From Burkholderiales bacterium C2 (GTDB lineage Bacteria > Pseudomonadota > Gammaproteobacteria > Burkholderiales > Burkholderiaceae_C), in NCBI GenBank assembly GCA_005503085.1, contig SCOI01000002.1, positions 248,001 through 312,000 of the forward strand: DNA of 64,000 nt. The letters run 5' to 3'. Both the position numbers and the translations under genes were made by a program. Below, piece by piece: positions 11,174 through 19,413 of this stretch (positions within the stretch are counted from its first letter, which is position 1; each line of letters starts with the position of its first letter). The notes below the pieces were generated by a model that was not told the origin of the DNA, searched no databases, and was given only the letters and a program-made list of their open reading frames with translations.

Positions 11174-12192
11174 GCCTTGACCTCGCGCTCGCGCTTGGGC
11201 GGCAGAAAGCCCAGGTGGTAGAGCGCATCGGCGCTGGTCGTGCTCTTCAGGCCGTAGACGCCGACCACCTCGTCGACCTGGCGTTCGACCAGCAGCTTGC
11301 GCACATCGCCCAGGCCATGGCCGCGCGTGTCGGCCGCCGCCACATAGCCGGCCGTGATGCGCCAGCGCGCCAGCTCGACGCGCTCGTCGATCATCGGCTC
11401 GCGCTGCTTGACGGCGGCAATCGCCGGCAGCGGGTCGGCCAGGGTCTCGACGATGGCGCGGTTGCAGGCCCGCACAAAGCCGGCCACCAGCTGCGGCCGC
11501 TCGATGATCAGCCGGCTCGATGCCAGCACGGCGTTGCCATAGAGATCGACCCCGGCCTGCGCATAGGACAGCACAGACAGCTGCTCGGCCGGCATGCGCT
11601 GGAACAGCGACACGGCCGAGTCGTGGAAGTAGGTGGCGCCATCGGCGTCGCCGCGCACGATGACGTTGTCGCGCTGGCTGAAGTCGGTCGTGACCCAGTC
11701 GAACAGCTCGTTTCTGACCCCCAGCTTGCGCGCGGCCATCGGCCAGGCGCGGCGTGTGGCCTCGACCGCCGCCGCGGCGATACGCTTGCCGGCCAGGCTG
11801 CGGAAGTCGCTGGTGATGCCGCGGTCCTTGCGGCCGACGATCACGAAGGGCGCGCGGTTGTAGTACTGGTAGACCGCCTGCACCAGCGGCGTGCCGGGGT
11901 TGTTGGCATTGAACTCGATCAGCGCGCTGATGTCGCCGAAGCCCAGGTCGTAGGCACCGCTGGCCACGCGGGTGATCGAGGCCACCGAGCCGGCGCCGAC
12001 ATCGATCTGCACATCCAGGCCCTCATCGCGGAAGTAGCCCTTGCTCTGCGCGAGGAAGAAGGGCGCGGTCTGTCCGCTGATACGGAAATCCAGCGTGAAC
12101 TTGAGCCGGGTCAGTGGCCGGTTCTGGGCACGCACAAACGGTGTGGCCAGCGCGCCGGCGCCAAGGCTCAGCAGGGAGCGTCTTTGCATCAT
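11170..12192 (-). CDS. NMT1/THI5-like ABC transporter substrate-binding protein
   Basis: 340 residues with a twin-arginine-like or Sec leader (MQRRSLLSLGAGALATPFVRAQ) and the NMT1/SsuA-type periplasmic fold: LKFTLDFRISGQTAPFFLAQ, KGYFRDEGLDVQIDVGAGS, SGAYDLGFGDISALIEF. Relatives bind hydroxymethylpyrimidine, sulfonates, nitrate or aromatic compounds. ATG 12192 has GAGAGG seven bases upstream; a TTG at 12207 is in frame but less likely. Follows the Rieske oxygenase closely and overlaps the deaminase. No permease or ATPase gene is adjacent, so its membrane partners must be encoded elsewhere. Confidence 0.85.
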   Translation of the reverse strand: MMQRRSLLSLGAGALATPFVRAQNRPLTRLKFTLDFRISGQTAPFFLAQSKGYFRDEGLDVQIDVGAGSVASITRVASGAYDLGFGDISALIEFNANNPGTPLVQAVYQYYNRAPFVIVGRKDRGITSDFRSLAGKRIAAAAVEATRRAWPMAARKLGVRNELFDWVTTDFSQRDNVIVRGDADGATYFHDSAVSLFQRMPAEQLSVLSYAQAGVDLYGNAVLASSRLIIERPQLVAGFVRACNRAIVETLADPLPAIAAVKQREPMIDERVELARWRITAGYVAAADTRGHGLGDVRKLLVERQVDEVVGVYGLKSTTSADALYHLGFLPPKREREVKA

Positions 12193-12203
12193 GGTGATTC
12201 CTC

Positions 12204-13250
12204 TCAAGCGGGGTGGATGGGAATGGCGCCGCGATGGATTTCCTGCTCGCCGTGGCGGCTCAGCAGTTCCATCAGCTTCTTGCGTATCAGCATGCCGGGG
12301 CGGTCGGACTCCATCGAGTACTCGATGCCGCGCCGGCGCGTGTCGACCAGCGCGTCGGGATCGGTCGATTCGAGGATGTCCTTGTCCTCGCGGGTGATCT
12401 CGGCGTCGAAGTCGATCAGCAGCTGGGCCGGGCAGTCGGCCTCGCTGTCATTGCGGAACAGCCACTGGCACAGCTGGATGTGGCCGTCATCGATCGGCGT
12501 GAAGCTGTTGATGATGATGTGGCGGATGCCCGAGGGGTACTCGATGTCCAGGCGTCGCGCGAAAGGCAGGAAATAGGCATTGCGCATATGGCGCGTCGTC
12601 ACCGCGTCGGCGACGCCGCTGATGCGCCTGAAGCGCTCCGGGTTGGCCGCCGGAATCACGGTCTCGGCATAGAAGCCGGTCTCGGTGTCGACCAGCTCGT
12701 AGCGGCTGGGCCTGGGCTGGTCGGCGACGCCGAAGGTGGCGCGGTGCACAAAGGAAAAGTGCGAGTTGTCGAAGGAGTTTTCCAGCGCCCGCAGCGGGCT
12801 GGTGGCCCAGCGCTCATGGAACTGGAAGATGGTGCGGTAGGCCGGGTCCTCGAACTCGGGCACGGCCGGAATCTCGGCGATCGGGTCCTCCAGCGCCACC
12901 CAGGCATAGCCATAGCGGGCCGTGCAGTGATAGGCCGGCGTGCAATAGTCGGCCGGGATGGTCTTGTCGGCCGGGTACTGCGGGATGCGCACGACGCGGC
13001 CGCTGCGGTCGTAGACCCAGCCGTGGTAGCCGCACTGCAGATGGCCCTCGGGCGTGCACCAGCCCTTGCTGAGCCTGGCCGTGCGGTGGCAGCAGCGGTC
13101 CTTCAGCGCGGCCGGGCGGCCCTGCGCGTCGAGGAAGAGAACGATGTTTTCGCCCAGCAGCGTGAAGGGCCGGGGGCCATCCTGCAGCTCGGCCAGCGGC
13201 ATGCAGGCATGCCAGAAACGGCGGAAGACCGCCTGACGGGTGGTGAGCAC
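12204..13250 (-). CDS. Rieske-type aromatic/heterocycle ring-hydroxylating oxygenase, alpha subunit
   Basis: 348 residues, the size of single-component Rieske oxygenases (vanillate demethylase, phthalate dioxygenase and N-demethylase types). Rieske cluster ligands: CCH at the start and CGYHGW at the end of the binding motif (C-x-H-x17-C-x2-H, about residues 50-75). The mononuclear iron site is NSFDNSHFSFVH (Asp, His, His, about 155-167). GTG 13250 is selected because the Rieske domain begins shortly after (TTRQAVFRRFWHACMP) and a GAGG lies upstream; a longer frame to 13346 adds unconserved sequence. A reductase is not encoded nearby. The substrate is unknown; gene neighbours suggest a nitrogen heterocycle. 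Confidence 0.85.
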   Translation of the reverse strand: MLTTRQAVFRRFWHACMPLAELQDGPRPFTLLGENIVLFLDAQGRPAALKDRCCHRTARLSKGWCTPEGHLQCGYHGWVYDRSGRVVRIPQYPADKTIPADYCTPAYHCTARYGYAWVALEDPIAEIPAVPEFEDPAYRTIFQFHERWATSPLRALENSFDNSHFSFVHRATFGVADQPRPSRYELVDTETGFYAETVIPAANPERFRRISGVADAVTTRHMRNAYFLPFARRLDIEYPSGIRHIIINSFTPIDDGHIQLCQWLFRNDSEADCPAQLLIDFDAEITREDKDILESTDPDALVDTRRRGIEYSMESDRPGMLIRKKLMELLSRHGEQEIHRGAIPIHPA

Positions 13251-13328
13251 AAGCGCCTCGCAACTCGAAGTGACAAACCTCCCCTCGGCGCACGGCCTTG
13301 GGGCACTTCGAGAGCAATTTCCGGCCGC

Positions 13329-13347
13329 TGTGCACCAGGGATGCACA
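13329..13347. promoter_or_regulatory. Inverted repeat TGTGCA-N7-TGCACA (candidate operator)
   Basis: Perfect six-base arms separated by seven bases lie 79-97 bases upstream of the Rieske gene GTG and 121 bases before fumC. Symmetry and spacing fit a dimeric regulator. No regulator gene is adjacent to the Rieske cluster, so the factor is unknown. Confidence 0.4.
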
Positions 13348-13467
13348 GGCGGTGAACGCTTCTACTCTCTATGACAGGGATCAAGCAGCTTGCGTGCCAG
13401 CGGCGGCGGCCGGGCTCTGCGGCCGGGGGTGTAAGGTAGGCGCCTCTGAGCACAAAGGAGTCCAGCG

Positions 13468-14844
13468 GTGAGCCACTTCCGTATCGAGAAAGACAGCATG
13501 GGCGAGATGCAGGTGCCTGCCGACGCCCTCTACGGCGCGCAGACCCAGCGCGCGGTGCAGAACTTCCAGATCAGCGGGCCGATGCCGGCGCGCTTCATCG
13601 CGGCGCTGCTGCAGGTCAAGCTGGCCGCCGCGCGCGCCAATGTCGCGCTGGGCCAGCTGCCGGCCGAGATCGGCGAGGCGATCGAGATGTCGGGCGTCGA
13701 GCTGCTGGCCGATGCCGACCTGATGCGCCATTTCCCGGTCGATGTGTTCCAGACCGGCTCGGGCACCAGCAGCAATATGAACGCCAACGAGGTGTTGGCC
13801 ACGCTGGCCGGGCGCAAGCTCGGCAAGGCGGTCAGCGCGAACGACCATGTCAACGCCGGCCAGAGCAGCAACGACTCGATTCCCTCGGCCCTGCACATCA
13901 GCGCGGCACTGGCGCTGCACAACGAGCTGCTACCGGCGCTGGGCGGCCTGCTCGACGCGCTGCGCGCCAAGAGCGCCAGCGACGGCCACCATATCAAGAC
14001 CGGCCGCACCCATCTGATGGACGCGATGCCGGTGCGCCTGTCCCAGGTGCTGGACGGCTGGGCCGCGCAGATCGAGGCGCAGATCGCCCAGCTGCAAGGC
14101 CTGCAGCCGCGTGTTCAGGCGCTGGCCCAGGGCGGCACGGCGGTGGGCACCGGCATCAACGCCCATCCCGACTTCGCCGCTCGCTTCTGCACCGAGCTCA
14201 GCAGCCTGACCGGCCTGAGCTTCACAACCGCGCCCGACTTCTTCGCCGCGATGGGCTCGCAGGACACGGCCGTGGCCCTGTCCGGCGCGCTCAAGGGCCT
14301 GGCGGTGAGCCTGATGAAGATCGCCAACGACCTGCGCTGGATGAACTCCGGCCCGCTGGCCGGCCTGGCCGAGATCGAACTGGAGGCGCTGCAGCCCGGC
14401 TCGTCCATCATGCCCGGCAAGGTCAACCCGGTGATCCCGGAGGCGGTCGCGATGGCGGCGGCCCAGGTGATCGGCCATGACGCGGCGATCACGATTGCCG
14501 GGCAGAGCGGCAACTTCGAGCTCAATGTGATGCTGCCGCTGGTGGCCCACAATCTGCTGGACAGCCTGCATCTGCTGGCCAAGACCAGCGCGCTGCTGGG
14601 CGAGCGCGCGATCGCCAGCTTCAAGGTCAATGCCCCGGGCCTGCAGCAGGCGCTGTCGCGCAACCCCATCCTGGTCACGGCGCTGAACCCGGTGATCGGC
14701 TATCTGAAGGCCGCCGAGATCGCCAAGCAGGCCTACAAGCAGGGCCGGCCGGTCATCGACGTGGCGGCCGAGCTGACCGAGCTCTCACGCGCCGAGCTGG
14801 AGCAGCTGCTGGACCCGGCCAAGCTGACGCAGGGCGGGCTCTAG
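13468..14844 (+). CDS. fumC: Class II fumarate hydratase
   Basis: TCA-cycle enzyme interconverting fumarate and malate; iron-independent homotetramer. 458 residues, standard length. Motifs: DALYGAQTQRAVQNF near the N-terminus, TGSGTSSNMNANEV (substrate site), HVNAGQSSNDSIPS-like region NAGQSSNDS, GRTHLMDAMPV, and the superfamily signature GSSIMPGKVNP near residues 311-321. GTG start at 13468 preceded by AAAGGAG. Transcribed alone. Its TAG and the TAG of the convergent hydrolase share the palindrome CTAG at 14841-14844. Confidence 0.96.
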   Translation: MSHFRIEKDSMGEMQVPADALYGAQTQRAVQNFQISGPMPARFIAALLQVKLAAARANVALGQLPAEIGEAIEMSGVELLADADLMRHFPVDVFQTGSGTSSNMNANEVLATLAGRKLGKAVSANDHVNAGQSSNDSIPSALHISAALALHNELLPALGGLLDALRAKSASDGHHIKTGRTHLMDAMPVRLSQVLDGWAAQIEAQIAQLQGLQPRVQALAQGGTAVGTGINAHPDFAARFCTELSSLTGLSFTTAPDFFAAMGSQDTAVALSGALKGLAVSLMKIANDLRWMNSGPLAGLAEIELEALQPGSSIMPGKVNPVIPEAVAMAAAQVIGHDAAITIAGQSGNFELNVMLPLVAHNLLDSLHLLAKTSALLGERAIASFKVNAPGLQQALSRNPILVTALNPVIGYLKAAEIAKQAYKQGRPVIDVAAELTELSRAELEQLLDPAKLTQGGL

Positions 14845-15818
14845 CAGCCTGCGGCCAGCAGCGGCGTCGCCGCCTCCACCGGCGCCAGCAGCCGTGGCCA
14901 GATGCGCGGCCCGAGTTCGCGGCGGAAGGCGGCGAAATGGCCCAGGCTTTCCAAGCCCACATCGGCCGGCGCCAGCGTGTGGCGCTGAACCTGGGCGGTG
15001 CTGAAGCGCGCGGCCAGCGCATCGACCGCCGGGGCCGGGCCGAACACCGGGTCGTCGCTGATGTTCCACAGATGCACCGGCCCGGTGAAGCGGTGGTAGC
15101 CCAGCTCGGCCTGCAGGCTGGGGTCGCTGAACATGAAGCCGCGCCGCCGGCCCCAGGCCGCCCACTCCAGCGCCGCCCCCTTGGGCAGGCCCTCGGCGCG
15201 CCGCGCTCCCATCAGCCAGCCGGGCGCGTGGCCCAGCAGATGGCCGGCGGCCGGCAGCATCGCGTGGAAAAACAGCCAGGCCTTGGCCTTGTGGATGCCG
15301 CTCCAGAAGCGCCAGTCGGCCGCCTGTGCCGCCACGCCCAGGATGGCATCGGCCTGCTCGTAGTCGGGCGCCAGCCCGATCGCATTGCCGCCGAAGGAAT
15401 GGCCCACCAGCAGCAGGCCCAGCGCGCGGCCCTGGGCCTCCTGCTCCACCCGGCGGCGGCGCTGCACCGCCCGCAGCGCCGCGCCCATGTCCAGCTGGGC
15501 CCAGTCGCGCAGCCGGGCGCGCTCCTGGCGCAGCGGTCCCTGCAACGAGTCGCCGATGCCGCGGTAGTCATAGCTGAGCACGGCATAGCCGCGCTGCGCC
15601 AGCCACTCGCCGAAGCCGCGATAAAAGCCGCGCGCCACCGCCGTGGCCGGGCTGATCAGCGCGATCGCGCGCGGCGCGCCGGCCGGCTCGAACCAGGTGG
15701 CGGCCAGCAAACGGCCATCGGCGCAGCGCAGCTGCAGCGTGCGTTGGCGCACCGAGGGCTCGGCAGCGGGGGTGGCGGCGGCCAGCGCGGGGGTGTGGAG
15801 CGTGAGGGTTTGAGGCAT
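14841..15818 (-). CDS. Alpha/beta-fold hydrolase
   Basis: 325 residues. The nucleophile elbow GHSFGGNAIGL (Ser in G-x-S-x-G), an oxyanion region around IALISPATAVARGFYRGF and a late DVGLESLGHFAAFR (catalytic His) give a plausible triad; the domain resembles the serine aminopeptidase/monoglyceride-lipase-like hydrolases annotated as alpha/beta hydrolase YbgA-like. No signal peptide. It faces a LysR gene divergently across 63 bases, which suggests regulation by that protein. Natural substrate unknown. Confidence 0.78.
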   Translation of the reverse strand: MPQTLTLHTPALAAATPAAEPSVRQRTLQLRCADGRLLAATWFEPAGAPRAIALISPATAVARGFYRGFGEWLAQRGYAVLSYDYRGIGDSLQGPLRQERARLRDWAQLDMGAALRAVQRRRRVEQEAQGRALGLLLVGHSFGGNAIGLAPDYEQADAILGVAAQAADWRFWSGIHKAKAWLFFHAMLPAAGHLLGHAPGWLMGARRAEGLPKGAALEWAAWGRRRGFMFSDPSLQAELGYHRFTGPVHLWNISDDPVFGPAPAVDALAARFSTAQVQRHTLAPADVGLESLGHFAAFRRELGPRIWPRLLAPVEAATPLLAAGC

Positions 15819-15836
15819 GGATCGAGTCTAGGTTGG

Positions 15837-15849
15837 CAATAATTCATTG
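15837..15849. promoter_or_regulatory. CAAT-N5-ATTG dyad in the hydrolase/LysR gap
   Basis: A short dyad with a T-N11-A core, the usual form of a LysR operator, in the 63-base divergent gap. Small and therefore tentative. Confidence 0.35.
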
Positions 15850-15881
15850 ACTAGATCAGCAAGACTCATCACATTGCTTCC

Positions 15882-16820
15882 ATGAAGTTGACAAAAGACC
15901 GCAACCCGACGTCGATGCGCAAGCCCGGGCGCGAGAGCGCGCTCGATGCCAATGCGCTGGAGCTGTTCGCCCGCATCGTCCATGCCGGCAGCTTTGCCGA
16001 GGCCGCGCGCCAGCTGGGCCTGACGCGGGCGGCGGTCAGCCGCCGGGTCGCGGCGATCGAGGCGGCGGTGGGCGTCGCGCTGTTCGTGCGCAGCACGCGC
16101 AGCCTGGCGCTGACCGATTCCGGCCGGCGCCTGCATGCGCGGGCCAAGGCGGTGCGCGAGGCCGCCGAGGCCGCGCGCATGGCGCTCAAGCATCAGCGTG
16201 GCCAGCTCGGTGGCACCTTGCGCATCAGCGCCACCACCAGCTTCGGCCGCCACCTGCTGGCGCCGCTGCTGGCCCGTTTCCAGGCCCTGCATCCGGCGCT
16301 GCGCTACGAGTTGCTGTTCACCGACCGGCGCGTCGACCTCTTGCGCGAGGGGCTGGACCTGGCTTTTCGCATCACCGACCGCCCGCCCGAGGACTGGGTG
16401 GCGCAGCCGCTGCTGCGCTTTGCGGTGCGGCTCTACGGCCTGCCGCATCTGCGGCTCGAGACGCCCGAGCAGATCGCCGCCCTGCCCTGCCTGCTCTTGG
16501 GCCAGCATGAAGACCCGCGCGCCAGCCTGTGGCTGGGGCCGCAAGGCCAGCGCTGCGAGCCGATGCTGCAGGCCAGTGCCTGGGGCTCGGACATAGAGTC
16601 GCTGCTGGCGCTGGCCCGCCATGGTGCCGGCGTCGTGCCGGCACCGGACTTCTGCGTGCCGGCCGGCGACGCGCTGGTCGACCTGCTGCCGGGCTGGCGC
16701 CTGCTGGTGCCCGAGGGCGAATGGGTGCAGGCGCTGAGCCTGCCGGCGCCCGGTGCGTCGGAGACCGCGCGGGCGCTGGTCAGGTTTGTGCAGGAGGCCT
16801 TGGCCGGCGACGACCGCTGA
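15882..16820 (+). CDS. LysR-family transcriptional regulator
   Basis: 312 residues. Winged HTH at about 22-80 (ALELFARIVHAGSFAEAARQ, TRAAVSRRVAAIEAAVG), then a LysR substrate-binding domain (LRISATTSFGRHLLAPLLAR, DLAFRITDRPPEDWVAQPL). Of the CrgA/DmlR-like group by its effector-domain motifs. The start carries a short basic extension. Divergent from the alpha/beta hydrolase, its likely target; the C-terminal end overlaps the convergent cytochrome gene by 41 bases. Confidence 0.88.
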   Translation: MKLTKDRNPTSMRKPGRESALDANALELFARIVHAGSFAEAARQLGLTRAAVSRRVAAIEAAVGVALFVRSTRSLALTDSGRRLHARAKAVREAAEAARMALKHQRGQLGGTLRISATTSFGRHLLAPLLARFQALHPALRYELLFTDRRVDLLREGLDLAFRITDRPPEDWVAQPLLRFAVRLYGLPHLRLETPEQIAALPCLLLGQHEDPRASLWLGPQGQRCEPMLQASAWGSDIESLLALARHGAGVVPAPDFCVPAGDALVDLLPGWRLLVPEGEWVQALSLPAPGASETARALVRFVQEALAGDDR

Positions 16821-17394
16821 ACGGCCCGCCCAGCATCGACTGCCACACGCCATCACGCCGCAGCAGCAGATGCCAGAAGGCCGCGGCGATATGCAGCGCC
16901 AGCAGCCCCATCAGCAGATTGCCGGCCGCCGCATGACTGTCGAGCGCGATGTTCAGCGCCAGGCTGTCACTGGCGAAGAACAGCGCGGCCGGATCGATCC
17001 GCGCACCCGGGCGCAGCCAGGCGATCGCAAAGCCCGAGGCGATCAGATAGGCCAGCAGGCCGTAGATCGCCCGATGCGCCCAGCGCGCCAACCGCCGCTC
17101 CCAGGCCGGCCCGTCGCCCGGCAGGCGCGAGCCGCCATCGCCCCAGCGATTCCAGGCCAGGCGCGCGCTCAGCAGCAGGCCCAGCAGGCCACCGACCCAG
17201 AGTTCCTCGCGCAGCTCGGCCGGCTTGAACAGCGAGCCGGTGGCGTCGCCGTTGCGTATCAGCGCATAGACCACCAGCGGCACGCTGAGCCCGTGCAGCA
17301 GCCGGCCCGGCCAGGCCTGGGCGCGGGCCGGCGGGCCGCGGTGGCGCAGGCCTTGCAGCCGCCGCCTGATATGGCGCCGCGCGCCCGCAACCAT
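16780..17394 (-). CDS. Cytochrome b561-family membrane protein
   Basis: 204 residues, four hydrophobic segments. Candidate haem ligands are the histidines in RLLHGLSVPLV, RWAHRAIYGLLAYL, NIALDSHAAAGNLLMG and ALHIAAAFWHLLLR, matching the cytochrome b561/b-type electron carrier pattern. ATG 17394 is one base past the stop of the small lipoprotein, so both are probably expressed together. The donor and acceptor are unknown. A basic N-terminus precedes helix 1, and the C-terminus is RRRRPRPPAQT. Confidence 0.75.
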   Translation of the reverse strand: MVAGARRHIRRRLQGLRHRGPPARAQAWPGRLLHGLSVPLVVYALIRNGDATGSLFKPAELREELWVGGLLGLLLSARLAWNRWGDGGSRLPGDGPAWERRLARWAHRAIYGLLAYLIASGFAIAWLRPGARIDPAALFFASDSLALNIALDSHAAAGNLLMGLLALHIAAAFWHLLLRRDGVWQSMLGGPFSGRRRPRPPAQT

Positions 17395-17395
17395 C

Positions 17396-17731
17396 TCAAG
17401 AAACCGCACGCTGCGGCTCCCCACACTGTTTTTGCTGCAGCGTCCTGCCGAGCAGTTCGGCGCGCTCCCCGGCCGCATCGGCGGCATTATCGGCATGGCG
17501 ATAACGCACCACCACAAGAATCGGCAATATCACCTGCCAGGAATTACGACGCGCCTCCTCAGCAATCCTGCGGGTTTCTTCGGCCTGGCTGATTTCGGCG
17601 CGCAGCGCGCTGCAGGACAGCTCGGCAAACTGGGCTTCCGGCACACTGGGCGCCGGAATGCTGGCGCAGCCCCCGAGCCCCAGAAAAACCAGCACGGCGG
17701 CGCTTGACAATGAGGTTTTAGAGAGTTTCAT
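17396..17731 (-). CDS. Small predicted lipoprotein, unknown function
   Basis: 111 residues with a clear lipoprotein signal: basic start, hydrophobic core and lipobox LGGC (Cys near residue 22). The mature part has a helical, charged region (EISQAEETRRIAEEARRN), a second hydrophobic patch (WQVILPILVVV) and a Cys-containing tail. No domain recognised. The surrounding DNA (about 17480-17900) is less GC-rich than its neighbours. Couples to the cytochrome b561 gene by a one-base gap. Confidence 0.62.
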   Translation of the reverse strand: MKLSKTSLSSAAVLVFLGLGGCASIPAPSVPEAQFAELSCSALRAEISQAEETRRIAEEARRNSWQVILPILVVVRYRHADNAADAAGERAELLGRTLQQKQCGEPQRAVS

Positions 17732-17917
17732 AGGATTCACTGAGTAAATATTCAACCGATACCACGGCTGCAAATAAAACAATTGGAAGCGCAGCCGAAA
17801 ACCATCAGCCAAACCACCGCATATATTCGGCACCAATATCTCTCAGCGCCGGTCTTCATACTAGTTTTGCGGCTACCTCGGGTACAGTGCGTTCTTGCTC
17901 ATACCTTGTTGCGCGCC

Positions 17918-18820
17918 ATGCAATCCATCGATCTGAACCTCTTGGTGGCGCTCGACGCCCTGCTCAGCGAGGCCAGCGTGACCCGTGCGGCCGAGCGCAT
18001 GAATCTGAGCCCGCCCGCCATGAGCCGCACGCTGGCGCGCATCCGTCATGTGCTGGGTGATCCGGTGCTGGTGCGGGCCGGCCGCGCGCTGGTGCCGACG
18101 CCGCGCGCCGAGGCCTTGCGGCCGCAGCTGCGCCAGCTGATCGAACAGGCCCAGGGGCTGTTGCACGACGATGCGGCGGCGCTGGCCACGAGCGCGCGCA
18201 GCTTCGGCATCCGCTGCTCGGAGACGGTTGCCGAGCTGTTCGCCGCCCCCTTGCTAGCGGCGATGCGCGCGCAAGCGCCGGGCATCAGCCTGCGCTTCAT
18301 GCCGGAGGGGGCCGAGGATGTCGGCGCGTTGCGCGACGGGGCGGTCGACCTGGACATCGGCCTGCTGGGCCCGAGCGGGCCCGAGATCCGGGTCAGGGCC
18401 TTGTTCAGCGACCGCTTCGTGGTCGTGCTGCGCGAGGGCCATGCCCTGCTCGGCGCCCCGCTGAGCGCGGCCGCCTTCGCCGCCGCGGCGCACATCGCGG
18501 TGTCGCGTCGCGGCCGCGCTCAGGGGCCGGTCGACCGGCTGCTGGCCGAGCAGGGGCTGCGCCGCGAGGTGGTGCTGGTCGTGCCCAGCATGATGCCGGC
18601 GCTGCGGCTGGCGGCCGAATCGGAGCTGCTGGCCACGGTGTCGCTGCGCGCCGCGCGCTGGGCCGCCGCGCGCGGCCTGGCGATCCGGACGCTGGAGCTG
18701 CCCTGGTCGACCGGTCAGGTCCAGATCAGCCAGTCCTGGCATCCGCGCTTCGAGCGCGACCCGGCGCACCGCTGCCTGCGCGACACCGTGCAGCGGGTCT
18801 GCGGCGACGCCGCCGCCTGA
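17918..18820 (+). CDS. LysR-family transcriptional regulator
   Basis: 300 residues from MQSIDLNLLVALDALLSEAS, a typical NodD/SyrM-group LysR start, with HTH RAAERMNLSPPAMSRTLARI and a PBP2-type effector domain. An in-frame extension to 17783 is AT-rich and lacks conservation, so ATG 17918 is used. No obvious target: the gene upstream is the lipoprotein in divergent orientation. Confidence 0.87.
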   Translation: MQSIDLNLLVALDALLSEASVTRAAERMNLSPPAMSRTLARIRHVLGDPVLVRAGRALVPTPRAEALRPQLRQLIEQAQGLLHDDAAALATSARSFGIRCSETVAELFAAPLLAAMRAQAPGISLRFMPEGAEDVGALRDGAVDLDIGLLGPSGPEIRVRALFSDRFVVVLREGHALLGAPLSAAAFAAAAHIAVSRRGRAQGPVDRLLAEQGLRREVVLVVPSMMPALRLAAESELLATVSLRAARWAAARGLAIRTLELPWSTGQVQISQSWHPRFERDPAHRCLRDTVQRVCGDAAA

Positions 18821-18842
18821 GCCCGGGCCGCGAGCCCGGCCT

Positions 18843-18869
18843 CTTGAAAGCCGGGACGGCGCTCCTATG
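18843..18869 (+). promoter_or_regulatory. Sigma-32 (RpoH)-type heat-shock promoter
   Basis: CTTGAA (18843-18848), 15-base spacer, CCTATG (18864-18869): close to the RpoH consensus CTTGAA-N13/17-CCCCAT. It is 71 bases upstream of the first Hsp20 start, exactly where a heat-shock promoter is expected. Confidence 0.65.
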
Positions 18870-18939
18870 TCAGGCAGCGGACCGGTCGCCGACAAGCGCC
18901 GGCCGGTGCCAAGCCACCCATGACAAGGAGGATGTCGCC

Positions 18940-19392
18940 ATGTATGAATCCATGTTGTTGAATCACCCTGCCCACTGGTTCGGCCCGTTCGAGCGGCTGC
19001 GCCGCGATCTTGACGGCGCCACCAGCGCTCTGCCCAGCAGCATCCGCTCGGTCGCCCAGGGTTCGGGACCGGCCATCAATATCGGCCGCACGCCGGGCAG
19101 CATCGAGGTCTACGCCTTCGCGCCGGGGCTGGACGCCCAGCGCATCGAGGTCACGCTGGACCGCGGCGTGCTGCGCATCAGCGGCGAGCGCGCCTCGGGC
19201 GTGCCCGAGGACCGGCCGGCCAAGCTGCATGTCTACACCCGGGAACGGGCGACCGGCCGTTTCAATCGGGCGGTCGCGCTGCCGGACGATGTCGACCCCG
19301 ATCGGGTCAAGGCCAGCTATCGGGACGGTGTGCTGCAGATCAGCATCGCGCGCCGCGAATCGGCGCAGGCCCGCCGCATCACCGTGCAGTAA
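18940..19392 (+). CDS. Hsp20/alpha-crystallin small heat-shock protein
   Basis: ATP-independent holdase that binds unfolding proteins. 150 residues with the alpha-crystallin domain at about 45-145: INIGRTPGSIEVYAFAPGLD, VLRISGER, RFNRAVALPDDVDPDRVKAS and DGVLQISIARRE (the C-terminal I-x-I-type anchor). ATG 18940 follows AAGGAGGA. First of two tandem sHSP genes, 21 bases apart, under the RpoH-type promoter. Confidence 0.92.
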   Translation: MYESMLLNHPAHWFGPFERLRRDLDGATSALPSSIRSVAQGSGPAINIGRTPGSIEVYAFAPGLDAQRIEVTLDRGVLRISGERASGVPEDRPAKLHVYTRERATGRFNRAVALPDDVDPDRVKASYRDGVLQISIARRESAQARRITVQ

Positions 19393-19413
19393 GCAGACAC
19401 AGGAGCCCCCATC

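Noticed and set aside
17783-17917. Upstream extension of the LysR gene (about 45 codons)
   Set aside because: AT-rich, lacks the LysR start motif; ATG 17918 fits the family.
18821-18842. GCCCGGGCC...hairpin after the LysR gene as a terminator
   Set aside because: No T-run, and it immediately precedes the sigma-32 promoter; weak evidence.
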